A DNA stretch of 64,000 nt, from the NCBI GenBank assembly GCA_965661265.1, contig CBFIDE010000009.1, positions 1-64,000 of the forward strand, written 5' to 3'. The DNA is from CBFIDE01 sp965661265 (GTDB lineage: Bacteria > Bacteroidota > Bacteroidia > Flavobacteriales > Schleiferiaceae). The position numbers and the translations under genes were made by a program. The stretch's first letter is position 1, and every line of letters starts with the position of its first letter. The notes below the pieces were generated by a model, which had not been told where the DNA came from, searched no databases, and saw nothing but the letters and a program-made list of their open reading frames with translations. This document shows, piece by piece, positions 15,975 through 26,210 of the stretch.

Positions 15975-16299
15975 GAAGCTTTATTGAGTATTGGGCCGGC
16001 AGATTGGGATTGTCTTTTTTGACTATTAGCTCAGCTTCAATGAATATTCCGGGCCTTAAAGATATAGGACTGTCAGGTCCAAAATCAATGATTCTTACCA
16101 TTAATTCTTGACCAACTTCTAGGTTAGTTGGGTAGTCCGTGATCTTTGTGATGAGAATAAGAGCAAGGTCTGTTCTGCCTTCAAAAGTACTTAAAACCTC
16201 AAATGAACAATTGATTATAGGCTTCTCTTGTGCAATAGTCTTATAAGAAAATAAGCCAAAGCATAGAATTGCAAAGAGCAAAATACCATTTCTGTTCAT
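15958..16299 (-). CDS. Small secreted protein, function unknown
   Basis: A 113-residue protein with a signal peptide (MNRNGILLFAILCFGLFSY to IAQ), then a short beta-rich domain (LALILITKITDYPTNLEVGQEL, GIFIEAELIVKKDN). No family is recognised. It probably acts in the periplasm or outside the cell. Its stop lies inside the convergent yjjG gene. No clear promoter box was found. Confidence 0.65.
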   Translation of the reverse strand: MNRNGILLFAILCFGLFSYKTIAQEKPIINCSFEVLSTFEGRTDLALILITKITDYPTNLEVGQELMVRIIDFGPDSPISLRPGIFIEAELIVKKDNPNLPAQYSIKLLKEIL

Positions 16300-16455
16300 A
16301 GTACAAAGAAAGTTAATATATCTAAACTAGAATTCAATAAGGCTGTACTAGATATGAACAATGATTTAAAGAATGAATTGCCTGAGTATTAGAGCAAAGC
16401 TTTCTAGTTAGGTACAATCACTCTTTGATTGGATAGAAATTAGTACATTAAGTAG

Positions 16456-16463
16456 TAAATTTG
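16456..16463 (+). promoter_or_regulatory. Putative -7 box (TAAATTTG) for the mutase gene
   Basis: TAAATTTG lies 21 bases before the ATG at 16485, implying a leader of about 15 bases. TTG triplets at 16425 and 16429 are further away than the usual 19-21 bases. Confidence 0.5.
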
Positions 16464-16484
16464 CCCTCCAAACTATTTCATACT

Positions 16485-19400
16485 ATGCAACAAACAACAC
16501 CTTATACTCCCAAGAATAAAGTTAGAATAGTTACCGCAGCCTCATTATTTGATGGGCATGATGCGGCAATTAACATTATGAGAAGGATTATTCAGTCTAC
16601 TGGTTGTGAAGTAATTCACTTAGGCCATGATAGATCTGTGGAAGAAGTTGTGAATACCGCAATACAAGAAGATGCTCAAGCCATTGCGATGACATCCTAC
16701 CAAGGTGGGCATATGGAGTACTTTAAATATATGTATGATTTATTGCAGGAAAAAGGTGCGGGAAATATTAAAATCTTTGGAGGCGGAGGGGGAGTAATTC
16801 TACCTGAAGAAATCAAGGAATTGCAAAACTACGGTGTTGAAAGAATTTACGCTCCTGATGATGGGAGAGAAATGGGCTTGCAAGGAATGATTAATGATAT
16901 GGTCAAGCGCTGTGATTTCCCTACTGGAGATAAGATTAATGGCGAATTAGCAAAGCTAGAGTCTAAGTTTAAGCCAGCAATAGCTAGATTAATTTCGGCT
17001 GCTGAAAACTATATGGATCAATCTAAAGAAATTTTAGATCAGGTTCATGAACAAGCCAAGACTGCAGTAACTCCTGTCTTAGGAATCACAGGAACGGGAG
17101 GATCTGGAAAATCATCTCTTGTAGATGAACTAGTTCGTAGATTCTTGATTGACTTTGAAGATAAAACTATTGCAATTGTATCTGTTGACCCATCAAAAAG
17201 AAAAACTGGTGGAGCACTATTAGGTGATAGAATTAGAATGAACGCTATTAGAAATGATAGAGTTTATATGAGATCTCTTGCAACTAGACAAAGTAATCTA
17301 GCCTTGAGTAAGCATGTTGGTGAGGCCGTGCAAATATTAAAGGCAGCCAAATACGATTTAATCATACTTGAAACGTCTGGAATTGGTCAATCCGATACAG
17401 AGATTATTGAGCATTCAGATGTTTCCCTTTACGTAATGACACCGGAATACGGTGCTGCTACGCAGTTAGAGAAGATTGATATGCTTGATTTTGCAGATAT
17501 TATTGCACTAAATAAGTTTGATAAAAGAGGTGCCTTAGATGCTTTACGCGATGTAAAAAAGCAGTACCAAAGAAACCATTTGCTTTGGGATACGGACTTA
17601 GATGAAATGCCAGTTTTTGGTTCTATTGCCAGCCAATTTAATGACCCAGGTACCAACGCCCTTTACAGAAAGATAATGGATACCTTGGTTGAAAAGGCTT
17701 TAAGTCCTCAGCTCCAATCTGATTTTGCAAGTAGTACAGAGATGAGTGAGAAGATCTATATCATTCCACCAAACAGAACGAGGTACCTATCTGAAATATC
17801 CGAAAGTAATAGAGCTTATAATAACAAAGTTGATGAGCAAGCTGATGTTGCTCAGGGCTTATACGGTTTATATCAAGCGGTATTAATATTTGGAGGGCCT
17901 GATCTGTTAAATGAACCAATGGCTAGTTCTGAAGAGCCAACTGTTAAACAATTAATAGAGAAGTTCACAGAGCTTAAAAAGGATCTAGATCCACATAATT
18001 GGGATATCGTTGCTAATTGGTCATCAGTAGTTGAAAGATATAATTCTGAGTTTTACACTTTTAAAGTAAGAGATAAAGAGATTAAGATAGCTACTCATTC
18101 TGAGAGTTTATCACATACAATGATTCCAAAAGTTGCTTTGCCTAAATATAAGGCATGGGGTGATTTATTAAAATGGAATTTACAAGAAGGAGTACCAGGA
18201 GATTTCCCGTATACCGCTGGTATTTACCCATTTAAAAGAACAGGAGAAGATCCGACTAGAATGTTTGCTGGTGAAGGTGGCCCAGAAAGAACCAATAGAA
18301 GGTTCCACTATGTATCGCAAGATATGCCTGCCGCTAGACTTTCTACCGCTTTTGATTCTGTAACTCTTTATGGAAATGATCCAGATAAAAGACCTGATAT
18401 CTATGGTAAAATTGGTAATGCTGGAGTAAGTATTTGCTGTTTAGATGATGCTAAAAAACTTTATTCAGGCTTTGATTTATGCTCTCCAACAACATCTGTT
18501 TCTATGACCATTAATGGTCCTGCGCCAATGTTGCTTTCGTTCTTTATGAATGCCGCTATTGATCAGCAGTGCGAGATGTACATTAAGGAGAATGGGTTAG
18601 AGAAGGAAGTTCAAATTAAATTAGACAAGATATTTAAGGCAAAAGGTCAAGCTCAACCTACTTATCAAGGTGGATTACCAAACGGTAATAATGGTTTAGG
18701 ACTTATGTTGCTCGGTGTTACTGGTGATATGGTCTTAGACCAAGATGTGTATCAGAAAATAAAAGTAAGAACGCTTAGCTCCGTAAGAGGTACCGTTCAA
18801 GCCGATATTTTAAAAGAGGATCAAGCACAGAACACTTGTATTTTTTCTACAGAATTTGCTTTGCGCTTAATGGGAGATGTGCAGCAGTACTTTATTGATA
18901 GAGCCGTTAGGAATTTCTATTCTGTTTCGATTTCTGGATATCATATCGCGGAAGCGGGAGCCAATCCTATAACTCAGCTAGCCTTTACTCTTTCTAATGG
19001 ATTCACATACGTTGAATACTATTTAAGCAGAGGAATGGACATTAATAAATTTGGTCCTAACTTAAGTTTCTTCTTTAGTAATGGTATTGATCCTGAGTAC
19101 TCTGTGATTGGTAGAGCTGCAAGAAAAATTTGGGCGAAAGCCATGAAGAATAAGTATGGAGCTGACGCTAGAGCTCAAATGTTAAAGTATCATATTCAAA
19201 CTTCTGGTCGTTCTCTTCACGCTCAGGAAATTGATTTTAATGATATCAGAACTACTCTACAGGCGCTTTACGCGATTTATGATAACTGCAACTCCTTGCA
19301 TACAAACGCTTATGATGAGGCCATCACTACGCCTACAGAGGAGAGCGTTAGAAGAGCAATGGCGATACAGCTCATTATTAATAAGGAATTAGGTCTGACT

Positions 19401-19886
19401 AAAAATGAAAATCCGATACAAGGATCTTTCATTATTGAAGAATTAACGGACTTAGTAGAGCAGGCTGTATTATTGGAGTTTGATAGAATTACAGAGAGAG
19501 GAGGGGTTTTAGGTGCAATGGAAACAATGTATCAAAGAGGAAAAATTCAAGAAGAAAGTCTTTACTATGAGACCTTGAAGCATACTGGTGAATTCCCGAT
19601 AATTGGGGTGAATACATTCTTAAGTAGTGAGGGTTCTCCAACGCTTACTCCAGGAGAGGTGATTAGAGCTACTTCAGAAGAGAAAGAATACCAAATTAGT
19701 ATGTTAGGTGAACTTCATGCCAGACATGAAAATACTAGTGAAGAGTGGTTGAAGAAACTTCAAGTTGCAGCCATTGCAAATGAGAATATGTTTGAAGTCT
19801 TGATGGAAGCTGTGAAGTATTGTTCATTAGGGCAAATTACCAGCAGCTTATTTGAGGTTGGAGGGCAGTATCGAAGAAATATGTAA
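16485..19886 (+). CDS. icmF: Fused acyl-CoA mutase (IcmF-type)
   Basis: A 1133-residue fused mutase. Residues 10-140 are the cobalamin-binding domain (SLFDGHDAAINIMRRI, IFGGGGGVI). Around 200-400 lies a MeaB-type chaperone GTPase with P-loop GTGGSGKSS. From about 560 is the mutase barrel (YTAGIYPFKR, FAGEGGPERTNRRFHYVSQD, TSVSMTINGPAPML). This order defines IcmF, which carries out B12-dependent rearrangement of isobutyryl-CoA or related branched acyl-CoAs; I could not align the substrate-specificity residues well enough to name the substrate. The start is the ATG at 16485; an in-frame TTG at 16461 is part of the promoter box. The enzyme acts in the cytoplasm, in branched-chain fatty acid or amino acid metabolism. 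Confidence 0.9.
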   Translation: MQQTTPYTPKNKVRIVTAASLFDGHDAAINIMRRIIQSTGCEVIHLGHDRSVEEVVNTAIQEDAQAIAMTSYQGGHMEYFKYMYDLLQEKGAGNIKIFGGGGGVILPEEIKELQNYGVERIYAPDDGREMGLQGMINDMVKRCDFPTGDKINGELAKLESKFKPAIARLISAAENYMDQSKEILDQVHEQAKTAVTPVLGITGTGGSGKSSLVDELVRRFLIDFEDKTIAIVSVDPSKRKTGGALLGDRIRMNAIRNDRVYMRSLATRQSNLALSKHVGEAVQILKAAKYDLIILETSGIGQSDTEIIEHSDVSLYVMTPEYGAATQLEKIDMLDFADIIALNKFDKRGALDALRDVKKQYQRNHLLWDTDLDEMPVFGSIASQFNDPGTNALYRKIMDTLVEKALSPQLQSDFASSTEMSEKIYIIPPNRTRYLSEISESNRAYNNKVDEQADVAQGLYGLYQAVLIFGGPDLLNEPMASSEEPTVKQLIEKFTELKKDLDPHNWDIVANWSSVVERYNSEFYTFKVRDKEIKIATHSESLSHTMIPKVALPKYKAWGDLLKWNLQEGVPGDFPYTAGIYPFKRTGEDPTRMFAGEGGPERTNRRFHYVSQDMPAARLSTAFDSVTLYGNDPDKRPDIYGKIGNAGVSICCLDDAKKLYSGFDLCSPTTSVSMTINGPAPMLLSFFMNAAIDQQCEMYIKENGLEKEVQIKLDKIFKAKGQAQPTYQGGLPNGNNGLGLMLLGVTGDMVLDQDVYQKIKVRTLSSVRGTVQADILKEDQAQNTCIFSTEFALRLMGDVQQYFIDRAVRNFYSVSISGYHIAEAGANPITQLAFTLSNGFTYVEYYLSRGMDINKFGPNLSFFFSNGIDPEYSVIGRAARKIWAKAMKNKYGADARAQMLKYHIQTSGRSLHAQEIDFNDIRTTLQALYAIYDNCNSLHTNAYDEAITTPTEESVRRAMAIQLIINKELGLTKNENPIQGSFIIEELTDLVEQAVLLEFDRITERGGVLGAMETMYQRGKIQEESLYYETLKHTGEFPIIGVNTFLSSEGSPTLTPGEVIRATSEEKEYQISMLGELHARHENTSEEWLKKLQVAAIANENMFEVLMEAVKYCSLGQITSSLFEVGGQYRRNM

Positions 19887-19890
19887 TCAT

Positions 19891-19918
19891 AAAAAAGGGG
19901 CCATTTGGCCCCTTTTTT
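19891..19918. terminator. Bidirectional terminator
   Basis: AAAAAAGGGGCC (19891-19902) and GGCCCCTTTTTT (19907-19918) form a perfect stem with a 4-base loop. It serves both the mutase gene and the convergent FG-GAP gene. Confidence 0.92.
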
Positions 19919-19944
19919 ATCATTTATTCTCTCTAGATGAACGG

Positions 19945-22659
19945 CTATTGATTCTGAACAATAATTTTTGATTGATAAATATTGCCATCCTGTTGTGCCT
20001 TTATAATGTAGATTCCATCAGAAACAGATTCTAGATTAATAATAGGAGTTCTGTCAAATGTATGCTGACTAAAGATTAGCTTTCCACTCAGATCATATAT
20101 TTCTATTATAGCCTCTTGGTTTGTTTCAAGTTGAACCTTAAATCGACCATTGTTGGGATTAGGAAAAACGATTAGCTTCTGAACTATAGTTTCTGCAAAT
20201 TCTCCGATATTTATCGTATTCACATATTTTTTTCCTTTCATGAATGTTACTCCACCTGAAAAGTTGCCATAAATAGCATCGATATAGCCATCATTGTCTA
20301 AATCAGCAAAGTCTGGAGCAATTCTGTAGCCTTGTACAGAAAAATTGTCTTTAGTTTGCACCGCTGGAATCATTCTTAACCTCATATTAGGTCTTTTAGA
20401 AATAGCTAAGTCAAATGGCATATTGCAACCATTAGCTTGGATTGTATTCCAGTTAGTGATATCTCCATAAGCATGTTTATTAGTAGAAGTAGTATGCATT
20501 TTAACTCTAATATCAGATCCCGGAAGGTTTTGACTAAAGCAAATTTCGATAAGCAAACTAGATTTGCCGTCATAAAGAAAACGATCTTCTAAATCAATAC
20601 GATTCCAGCCAGATCCAAACCCAGCCCTTAATTCTGATGCAACTTCTTCTGTTCCAGTTATCCAAGAAGTAAGGACAGTATCCTCAATAAGTTTCATTCT
20701 GATATTAAACCCATTTTGAATAATTGGATTGCCGCTATTATTCATTTCAAAGAAGATAGATTCAATATATCCAAAATCTAAACCCGCATCTAGCAGCTCC
20801 TTGGCCGTATATAAAATTTGATTTCTTCCAGTTCTTTTGGAAACACCAAATGGTGTTTCTTCATCACCACTAGAAACTAAGTTTCCACTACCTAATGTAA
20901 CATCAGTTATAAGAGGAGCATTTAAAGCACTTTCAATACTGTCATATTGGACAAATCCAATGTCCTCTGAGCCTACAATAATACTTAAGATACTATCCTC
21001 TTCAAAAACAACCGGGATCGCATACCCATAGGATGCAGTCGGAGTTTTAACGTTAATTCCGCCAAAGTCAGAGGTTACTAGAGTAAAATTAGGACTACTT
21101 GCTGAAGAGTTGTTGAAGTATTGAACCTTTCCTCTTTCTGTTCCAACCAATAAGTCCAGGTCTCCATCTTTATCTAGGTCAAATAAATACGGGGCAGCTT
21201 CATTTCCAACATCAATAGAATTTATTCCAGGTATACTCAAGCTAAATGAAGGATTAGTTGTACTTCCAGTATTAGTAAAAAAGTGCAATTGACCTTTAAT
21301 ATCACCAATTATCATATCAAAGTCTCCATCACCATCTAGATCTCCAAAAGTTGGAATAACATTTCTACCCAAATTATACTGACTGATATTTAAATAGTTT
21401 GAGTCTACCATATTAAAGACCGGCTCAGTGGAGCTACCTACATTTTCTAAGTAAGCAAAAGATGTTGCATAGACCCCTGGTGAAAGAAAATATCCGCCAT
21501 TAGCAATTACCAAATCTTGTAAACTGTCTCCGTTTAAGTCTACGATTCTAGGAAAAGCTCCTTCTCCTAAATCAATCATGTCTCCTTGAAGAAATTCATC
21601 AGAGGTAAATCTAAAATTAGGTTGATTGGTAGCGCCTATGTTTTTATAGTACCAAATACTTTTAAAATTAATGGATCCAGTGTTTGCCTCGTTTGGAGTC
21701 ACTAATAAGTCCTTAACACCATCAAAATCTACATCTTCATAAGACATTGCAGGGAAAAGGTCTATATTGACCGGTGTATCGTAGGAGGGAAAGGTTGTGT
21801 CTTGTGAAATAATTCTTGCGCTATCTAGGCTTCCTTTATTAGAGAGAGCGACCACAGTTTTAAAAGAAATATCTCCTAAGAGTAAATCTTTCAATTGATC
21901 ATTATCTAAATCTAAAGTTAAAAGAGTGGATCCGGCATGTACGCCCCCCTTTTTAGCAGAAAGACATTGATCAAGAACAACTTTATTATTTGTTCCTTCT
22001 TCAGTGAAGTATCCCCAACAGGCCGATTCTAAGCTAAAATCTAATCCGCAGCTGCTTTGATTCTCATGAAATTCAACTTTTGAACCGTTTATTTCAAAAG
22101 TTAAAATATCTAAGTCTCCATCACCGTCTATATCATCAATAGCGGGAATATCTGATCCGACCACATAAATACCCGATTTACCACTAGAGTAAAAACTTTG
22201 TAAGGTATTAGACTGATGTGCTTTAGAGAATGTGAAATCAGATCCAGTAGTTGTGTTTTCATAAACCACTATACCAGAAGCCGCTCCAATAAATAGATCT
22301 AGCTTTGAATCACAATTAAAATCTCTAATTAATATCCAATCTTCTATATCAGGAAAATACTTTACATAAGACAGGTCCAATGAGTAGCCTTTAACTCCAG
22401 CATTGGTTACAGATATAAATGGAAGGATTCTTCTACCTATTCTATCGTATAGGAATAGGTCCATATCACCATCTTGATTAAAGTCAAAGCTATTTATTGT
22501 TGTATAATTAAGTCCGCCTGCCCATGGATGTTCTAAGGTGTCACCATTTATAACATTGTAATCTTGATAAAAATCGAAGTCAAATCGATTGGCATCATTC
22601 TGGCTAAAAGCAAAAAATCCAGCGAAAATTAAGACCAAGAAAGAACTTGTGCGCATCAT
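19945..22659 (-). CDS. T9SS-secreted FG-GAP/VCBS repeat protein
   Basis: A 904-residue exported protein. It begins with a signal peptide (MMRTSSFLVLIFAGFFAFSQ). Many FG-GAP/VCBS repeats follow, seen as recurring acidic calcium-loop motifs such as DFNQDGDMDLFLYD, DLDGDGDFDMIIGD, DLDKDGDLDLLVG and DLDNDGYIDAIYG; these fold into beta-propeller blades. The last 75 residues, from VFPNPNNGRFKVQLE to SKIIVQNQ, match the type A T9SS sorting domain. The protein is therefore expected to cross the outer membrane through the type IX system and remain on the surface or be released. The ligand is unknown. Confidence 0.88.
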   Translation of the reverse strand: MMRTSSFLVLIFAGFFAFSQNDANRFDFDFYQDYNVINGDTLEHPWAGGLNYTTINSFDFNQDGDMDLFLYDRIGRRILPFISVTNAGVKGYSLDLSYVKYFPDIEDWILIRDFNCDSKLDLFIGAASGIVVYENTTTGSDFTFSKAHQSNTLQSFYSSGKSGIYVVGSDIPAIDDIDGDGDLDILTFEINGSKVEFHENQSSCGLDFSLESACWGYFTEEGTNNKVVLDQCLSAKKGGVHAGSTLLTLDLDNDQLKDLLLGDISFKTVVALSNKGSLDSARIISQDTTFPSYDTPVNIDLFPAMSYEDVDFDGVKDLLVTPNEANTGSINFKSIWYYKNIGATNQPNFRFTSDEFLQGDMIDLGEGAFPRIVDLNGDSLQDLVIANGGYFLSPGVYATSFAYLENVGSSTEPVFNMVDSNYLNISQYNLGRNVIPTFGDLDGDGDFDMIIGDIKGQLHFFTNTGSTTNPSFSLSIPGINSIDVGNEAAPYLFDLDKDGDLDLLVGTERGKVQYFNNSSASSPNFTLVTSDFGGINVKTPTASYGYAIPVVFEEDSILSIIVGSEDIGFVQYDSIESALNAPLITDVTLGSGNLVSSGDEETPFGVSKRTGRNQILYTAKELLDAGLDFGYIESIFFEMNNSGNPIIQNGFNIRMKLIEDTVLTSWITGTEEVASELRAGFGSGWNRIDLEDRFLYDGKSSLLIEICFSQNLPGSDIRVKMHTTSTNKHAYGDITNWNTIQANGCNMPFDLAISKRPNMRLRMIPAVQTKDNFSVQGYRIAPDFADLDNDGYIDAIYGNFSGGVTFMKGKKYVNTINIGEFAETIVQKLIVFPNPNNGRFKVQLETNQEAIIEIYDLSGKLIFSQHTFDRTPIINLESVSDGIYIIKAQQDGNIYQSKIIVQNQ

Positions 22660-22677
22660 ATTTTAATTTCTAATATT

Positions 22678-22685
22678 CAAATGTA
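22678..22685 (-). promoter_or_regulatory. Putative -7 box (TACATTTG) for the FG-GAP gene
   Basis: The minus strand reads TACATTTG, 18 bases before the ATG at 22659. No well-placed -33 TTG was found. Confidence 0.45.
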
Positions 22686-22729
22686 AAACAATGGTTTATA
22701 TTAGGCCCCTTATAATGTGTAAGAGAGCG

Positions 22730-22760
22730 TTGGTATTTATTGCGTGAAAACCTATATTTG
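22730..22760 (+). promoter_or_regulatory. secDF promoter (TTG / TATATTTG)
   Basis: TTG (22730-22732) and TATATTTG (22753-22760) are 20 bases apart, giving a leader of about 36 bases before the secDF ATG at 22802. Confidence 0.75.
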
Positions 22761-22801
22761 CCGACTATTTTCGAATCTGAAATCAAAACTACATTCCAAG
22801 A

Positions 22802-25800
22802 ATGCAGAATAAAGGAGTAATTAGACTGTTTGCGATTATATTCGCCCTAGCTTGTATCTATCAGCTATCATTTACATACGTATCCCGCAGCGTAGAAGGC
22901 AATGCGGACGATTATGCTCAAGGCGATCTTCAAAAGCGTCAAGCGTATTTGGACTCCATGAACAATGAAATTGTCTATGGATTATTGGGTTATACCTATG
23001 CTGATGTAAAAGAAAAAGAAATCAATTTAGGTCTCGATCTAAGAGGCGGAATGAATGTAATTCTTGAAGTTCAAGTTGCAGATATTCTCAAAGAACTTGC
23101 TAATAATACTAAAGATCCAGTATTTAATCAGGCTTTAACAAGAGCAAAAGAGCAACAAATTGATAGTCAAGAAGATTTTTTAAGTACTTTTTTCAGTGCT
23201 TTTGAAGAAGTAAAGGCCCAAGGTAATAGTAGTATCGCTTTAAGCGACCCTAAAATATTTGGTACTAAAGAAATGAACGATAAGCTTGGATTTAATGCAA
23301 GCGATGAGAAAGTTCAGGCAGAGATAGTAGCACAAGTAGAAGCGGCTGTTGCAAATGTTTATACGGTGCTTAGAGCTAGAATTGATCAATTTGGAGTTGT
23401 TCAGCCTAATATTCAACGATTAGAGAATGGAGGGAGAATTCTAATTGAACTTCCAGGTGTTAAGGATCCAGATAGAGTAAAGAAATTACTTCAATCTACG
23501 GCTGAATTAGGTTTTTGGAATCTTCATGATGGTTATGAATTATTAAATTTCTTAGGTGAAGCAAATAATAAGTTAAGAACTATTGTTGAGCGCCCTAAGA
23601 GCGCTATAAACAATGACTCTACTGAAGCAGCTCCTCAAAGTGATATTTTAAATATTCAGTCAATTGATGATTCAGATTCTGCAGATGTAGCTACAAATGA
23701 AGAGTCAGATTCAACCGATACAGCACTAAATGATTCTACAGATACATTTAATCCTTTATTTGAAGTAATATCTCCTAATTATAACTTCCAAACTGGCCAG
23801 CCAGGCCAAGGTCCAATTGTTGGATTTGTATTGGTCAAGGATACTGCTAAGGTTAATAAATACCTTAGAAACCCTAAAATTAGAGCACTTTTACCTGGTG
23901 ATTTAAGAAACACCAAATTCATGTGGACTGCAAAGGCAGATGAAGGGGATGTTCTTTATTTATTAGCAGCTAAGACTGATCGTCAACAAAAGCCAGTTCT
24001 TACAGGTGATGTTGTTACTGATGCTCGTCAAGACTTTGATCAAGGAAACCAGCCAGTTGTTAGTATGACCATGAATGCTCAGGGTGCTGCTAAATGGCAA
24101 AGAATTACTAGAGATGCTTCTAGTCAAGATCCAAAGAAAAGTGTTGCTGTAGTTTTAGATAATTATGTATATAGCTATCCAGTTGTTAATGGTGAGATTC
24201 CAACAGGAAATACTCAAATTGCTGGAAGCTTTACAATTAACGAAGCGCAGGATTTAGCAAATATTTTAAAGGCCGGAGCACTTCCAGCACCAGCTAAAAT
24301 TATTCAAGCTGAGGTTGTAGGACCATCTCTTGGTAAAGAGGCTATTCAAGCTGGTCTATGGTCATTCGTAGTAGCTCTTTTCTTAGTGATGTTATATATG
24401 ATCTTCTATTATAGCGGAGCTGGTATTGCGTCTGATATTGCCCTTGTCGTGAATATGTTCTTCATTTTTGGAGTGCTAGCTTCATTGGGAGCAGTTTTAA
24501 CATTACCAGGAATAGCAGGTATCGTACTGACAATTGGTATGGCAGTAGATGCAAACGTTCTTATCTATGAAAGAATTAGAGAAGAGTTAGGGCATGGTAA
24601 AGGCCTGAGCCTAGCTATCAAGGATGGATATAGTAATGCTTACAGTTCTATTATTGATGCTAACGTAACTACATTCTTAACCGGAGTTATTCTTTACTTA
24701 TTCGGAACGGGTCCAATTAGAGGATTTGCGACTACTTTAATTATTGGTATTCTTACTTCTTTGTTCTGTGCAATCTTTATTACGAGATTAATTTTTGAAT
24801 CTCAGTTGACTAAGAAGAAAGTGGTTAAATTCTCAACTAATCTTACTAAGAATGCATTCCGTAATTTCAGTATTGACTTTTTAGGTAAGCGTAAGATTTC
24901 TTATGGTATCAGTACTTTAATCATTGTTCTTGGAATTGTTTCTCTTCTGACCAAAGGTTTGAACTATTCAGTTGACTTTGTTGGAGGACGTTCTTACCAA
25001 GTTAGGTTTGATCAATCTGTAAGCAGCGCGGATATTCAATCTGCACTTGGAGATGTATTTATTGATGCCGACGGAAATAAGGTGTTCCCGGAAGTAAAAA
25101 CTATAGGAAGCGATAATCAAGTAATCATTACTACCAAGTATAGAGTTTCAGAAACAGGAACAGAAGTAGAAGAAGATATTAAAGCTAAGTTGTTTGAGGG
25201 AGTTCAAGCATTCTATGCGGAGGTTCCTACGTCAGAAGTATTCTTTACTGAAGCTTCAGAGACAGATGAGCTTGGAGTACTTGCAGAGAGACAAGTAGGT
25301 CCTACTATTGCTGATGATATTAAGAAATCAGCAGTTTGGGCAATTCTATTCTCATTAATTGTGATCTTCCTTTATATTCTTATCAGGTTTAGTCGCTGGC
25401 AGTTCTCACTGGGAGCTGTTGCTGCAGCGTTCCATGATGTAATGATTGTACTTAGTTTATTCTCGATTTTCTACGGAATACTTCCTTTCTCTTTAGAGAT
25501 TGATCAAGCATTTATTGCTGCCATTCTTACAGTAATTGGTTATTCTTTAAATGATACGGTTGTTGTATTTGATAGAATTAGAGAATATGTGGCCACTCAT
25601 GCTAAGAAGAAAGAAATGACAGTTGTAGTTAATGATGCATTGAATAGTACATTGAGTAGAACAGTAAATACCTCTTTAACCACATTCTTTGTATTACTTG
25701 TGATTTTCATTTTTGGTGGAGATTCAATTAGAGGCTTTATGTTTGCCTTACTTATTGGTGTAGTTGTAGGTACTTATTCTTCATTATTCATTGCTACTCC

Positions 25801-25846
25801 TTTAATGTTAGACACATCTAAGAGAGAGTCAAAGAAGAAAGGCTAA
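22802..25846 (+). CDS. secDF: Fused protein-export membrane protein SecDF
   Basis: A 1014-residue fusion of SecD and SecF, the proton-driven partner of the SecYEG translocon that pulls proteins out of the inner membrane. SecD motifs are NLGLDLRGGMNVILEV and the membrane block GIVLTIGMAVDANVLIYERIREE. SecF begins near residue 690, with NYSVDFVGGRSYQV and SLNDTVVVFDRIREY. Each half has six membrane segments. Residues 268-318 are an acidic, Ser/Asp/Thr-rich low-complexity insert in the first periplasmic domain. It has a good promoter and its own terminator. Confidence 0.95.
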   Translation: MQNKGVIRLFAIIFALACIYQLSFTYVSRSVEGNADDYAQGDLQKRQAYLDSMNNEIVYGLLGYTYADVKEKEINLGLDLRGGMNVILEVQVADILKELANNTKDPVFNQALTRAKEQQIDSQEDFLSTFFSAFEEVKAQGNSSIALSDPKIFGTKEMNDKLGFNASDEKVQAEIVAQVEAAVANVYTVLRARIDQFGVVQPNIQRLENGGRILIELPGVKDPDRVKKLLQSTAELGFWNLHDGYELLNFLGEANNKLRTIVERPKSAINNDSTEAAPQSDILNIQSIDDSDSADVATNEESDSTDTALNDSTDTFNPLFEVISPNYNFQTGQPGQGPIVGFVLVKDTAKVNKYLRNPKIRALLPGDLRNTKFMWTAKADEGDVLYLLAAKTDRQQKPVLTGDVVTDARQDFDQGNQPVVSMTMNAQGAAKWQRITRDASSQDPKKSVAVVLDNYVYSYPVVNGEIPTGNTQIAGSFTINEAQDLANILKAGALPAPAKIIQAEVVGPSLGKEAIQAGLWSFVVALFLVMLYMIFYYSGAGIASDIALVVNMFFIFGVLASLGAVLTLPGIAGIVLTIGMAVDANVLIYERIREELGHGKGLSLAIKDGYSNAYSSIIDANVTTFLTGVILYLFGTGPIRGFATTLIIGILTSLFCAIFITRLIFESQLTKKKVVKFSTNLTKNAFRNFSIDFLGKRKISYGISTLIIVLGIVSLLTKGLNYSVDFVGGRSYQVRFDQSVSSADIQSALGDVFIDADGNKVFPEVKTIGSDNQVIITTKYRVSETGTEVEEDIKAKLFEGVQAFYAEVPTSEVFFTEASETDELGVLAERQVGPTIADDIKKSAVWAILFSLIVIFLYILIRFSRWQFSLGAVAAAFHDVMIVLSLFSIFYGILPFSLEIDQAFIAAILTVIGYSLNDTVVVFDRIREYVATHAKKKEMTVVVNDALNSTLSRTVNTSLTTFFVLLVIFIFGGDSIRGFMFALLIGVVVGTYSSLFIATPLMLDTSKRESKKKG

Positions 25847-25872
25847 GAATTATTTTATGAGCTATATTTGAA

Positions 25873-25899
25873 ACCCTGCCAAGTGCAGGGTTTTTCTTT
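25873..25899 (+). terminator. Terminator after secDF
   Basis: ACCCTGC (25873-25879), loop CAAGT, GCAGGGT (25885-25891), then a T-rich run. The run continues straight into the tatA -7 box. Confidence 0.85.
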
Positions 25900-25907
25900 T
25901 ACTTTTG
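25900..25907 (+). promoter_or_regulatory. Putative -7 box (TACTTTTG) for tatA
   Basis: TACTTTTG matches TAnnTTTG and directly follows the T-run of the secDF terminator. The implied leader is about 13 bases to the ATG at 25926. Confidence 0.5.
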
Positions 25908-25925
25908 TGTCCTAAATAAATCTAA

Positions 25926-26210
25926 ATGTATCCAGTTTTTTTAATGTTCAACATAGGTGGTGGAGAGATATTCTTTATTCTCTTATTGGTTGTAATGTTA
26001 TTCGGTGCTGACAAAATTCCTGAGATAGCCAGAGGTTTAGGTAAGGGAATTAAGGATGTAAAGAATGCAGCTAATGATATTAAAGATGAGATTAGCAGAT
26101 CAGGAGATAATGCAGATAAGGATCTTAAAAAATTTAGCAAGAAAATAGAAGAAGAGAAAAAGAACCTTGATGATATTACTGGTTCAATAAAAAGAAAGCT
26201 AGATAGTTAA
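25926..26210 (+). CDS. tatA: TatA/E-type twin-arginine translocase subunit
   Basis: A 94-residue TatA-like protein. It has a short N-terminal membrane helix (GGGEIFFILLLVVMLFG), the hinge ADKIPE, and an amphipathic helix (IARGLGKGIKDVKNAAND). A long charged tail (KKFSKKIEEEKKNL) follows. TatA monomers assemble to let folded proteins cross the inner membrane. An alternative ATG at 25944 would trim six residues. No tatC or tatB is in the window. The antiporter gene follows with no gap. Confidence 0.88.
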   Translation: MYPVFLMFNIGGGEIFFILLLVVMLFGADKIPEIARGLGKGIKDVKNAANDIKDEISRSGDNADKDLKKFSKKIEEEKKNLDDITGSIKRKLDS

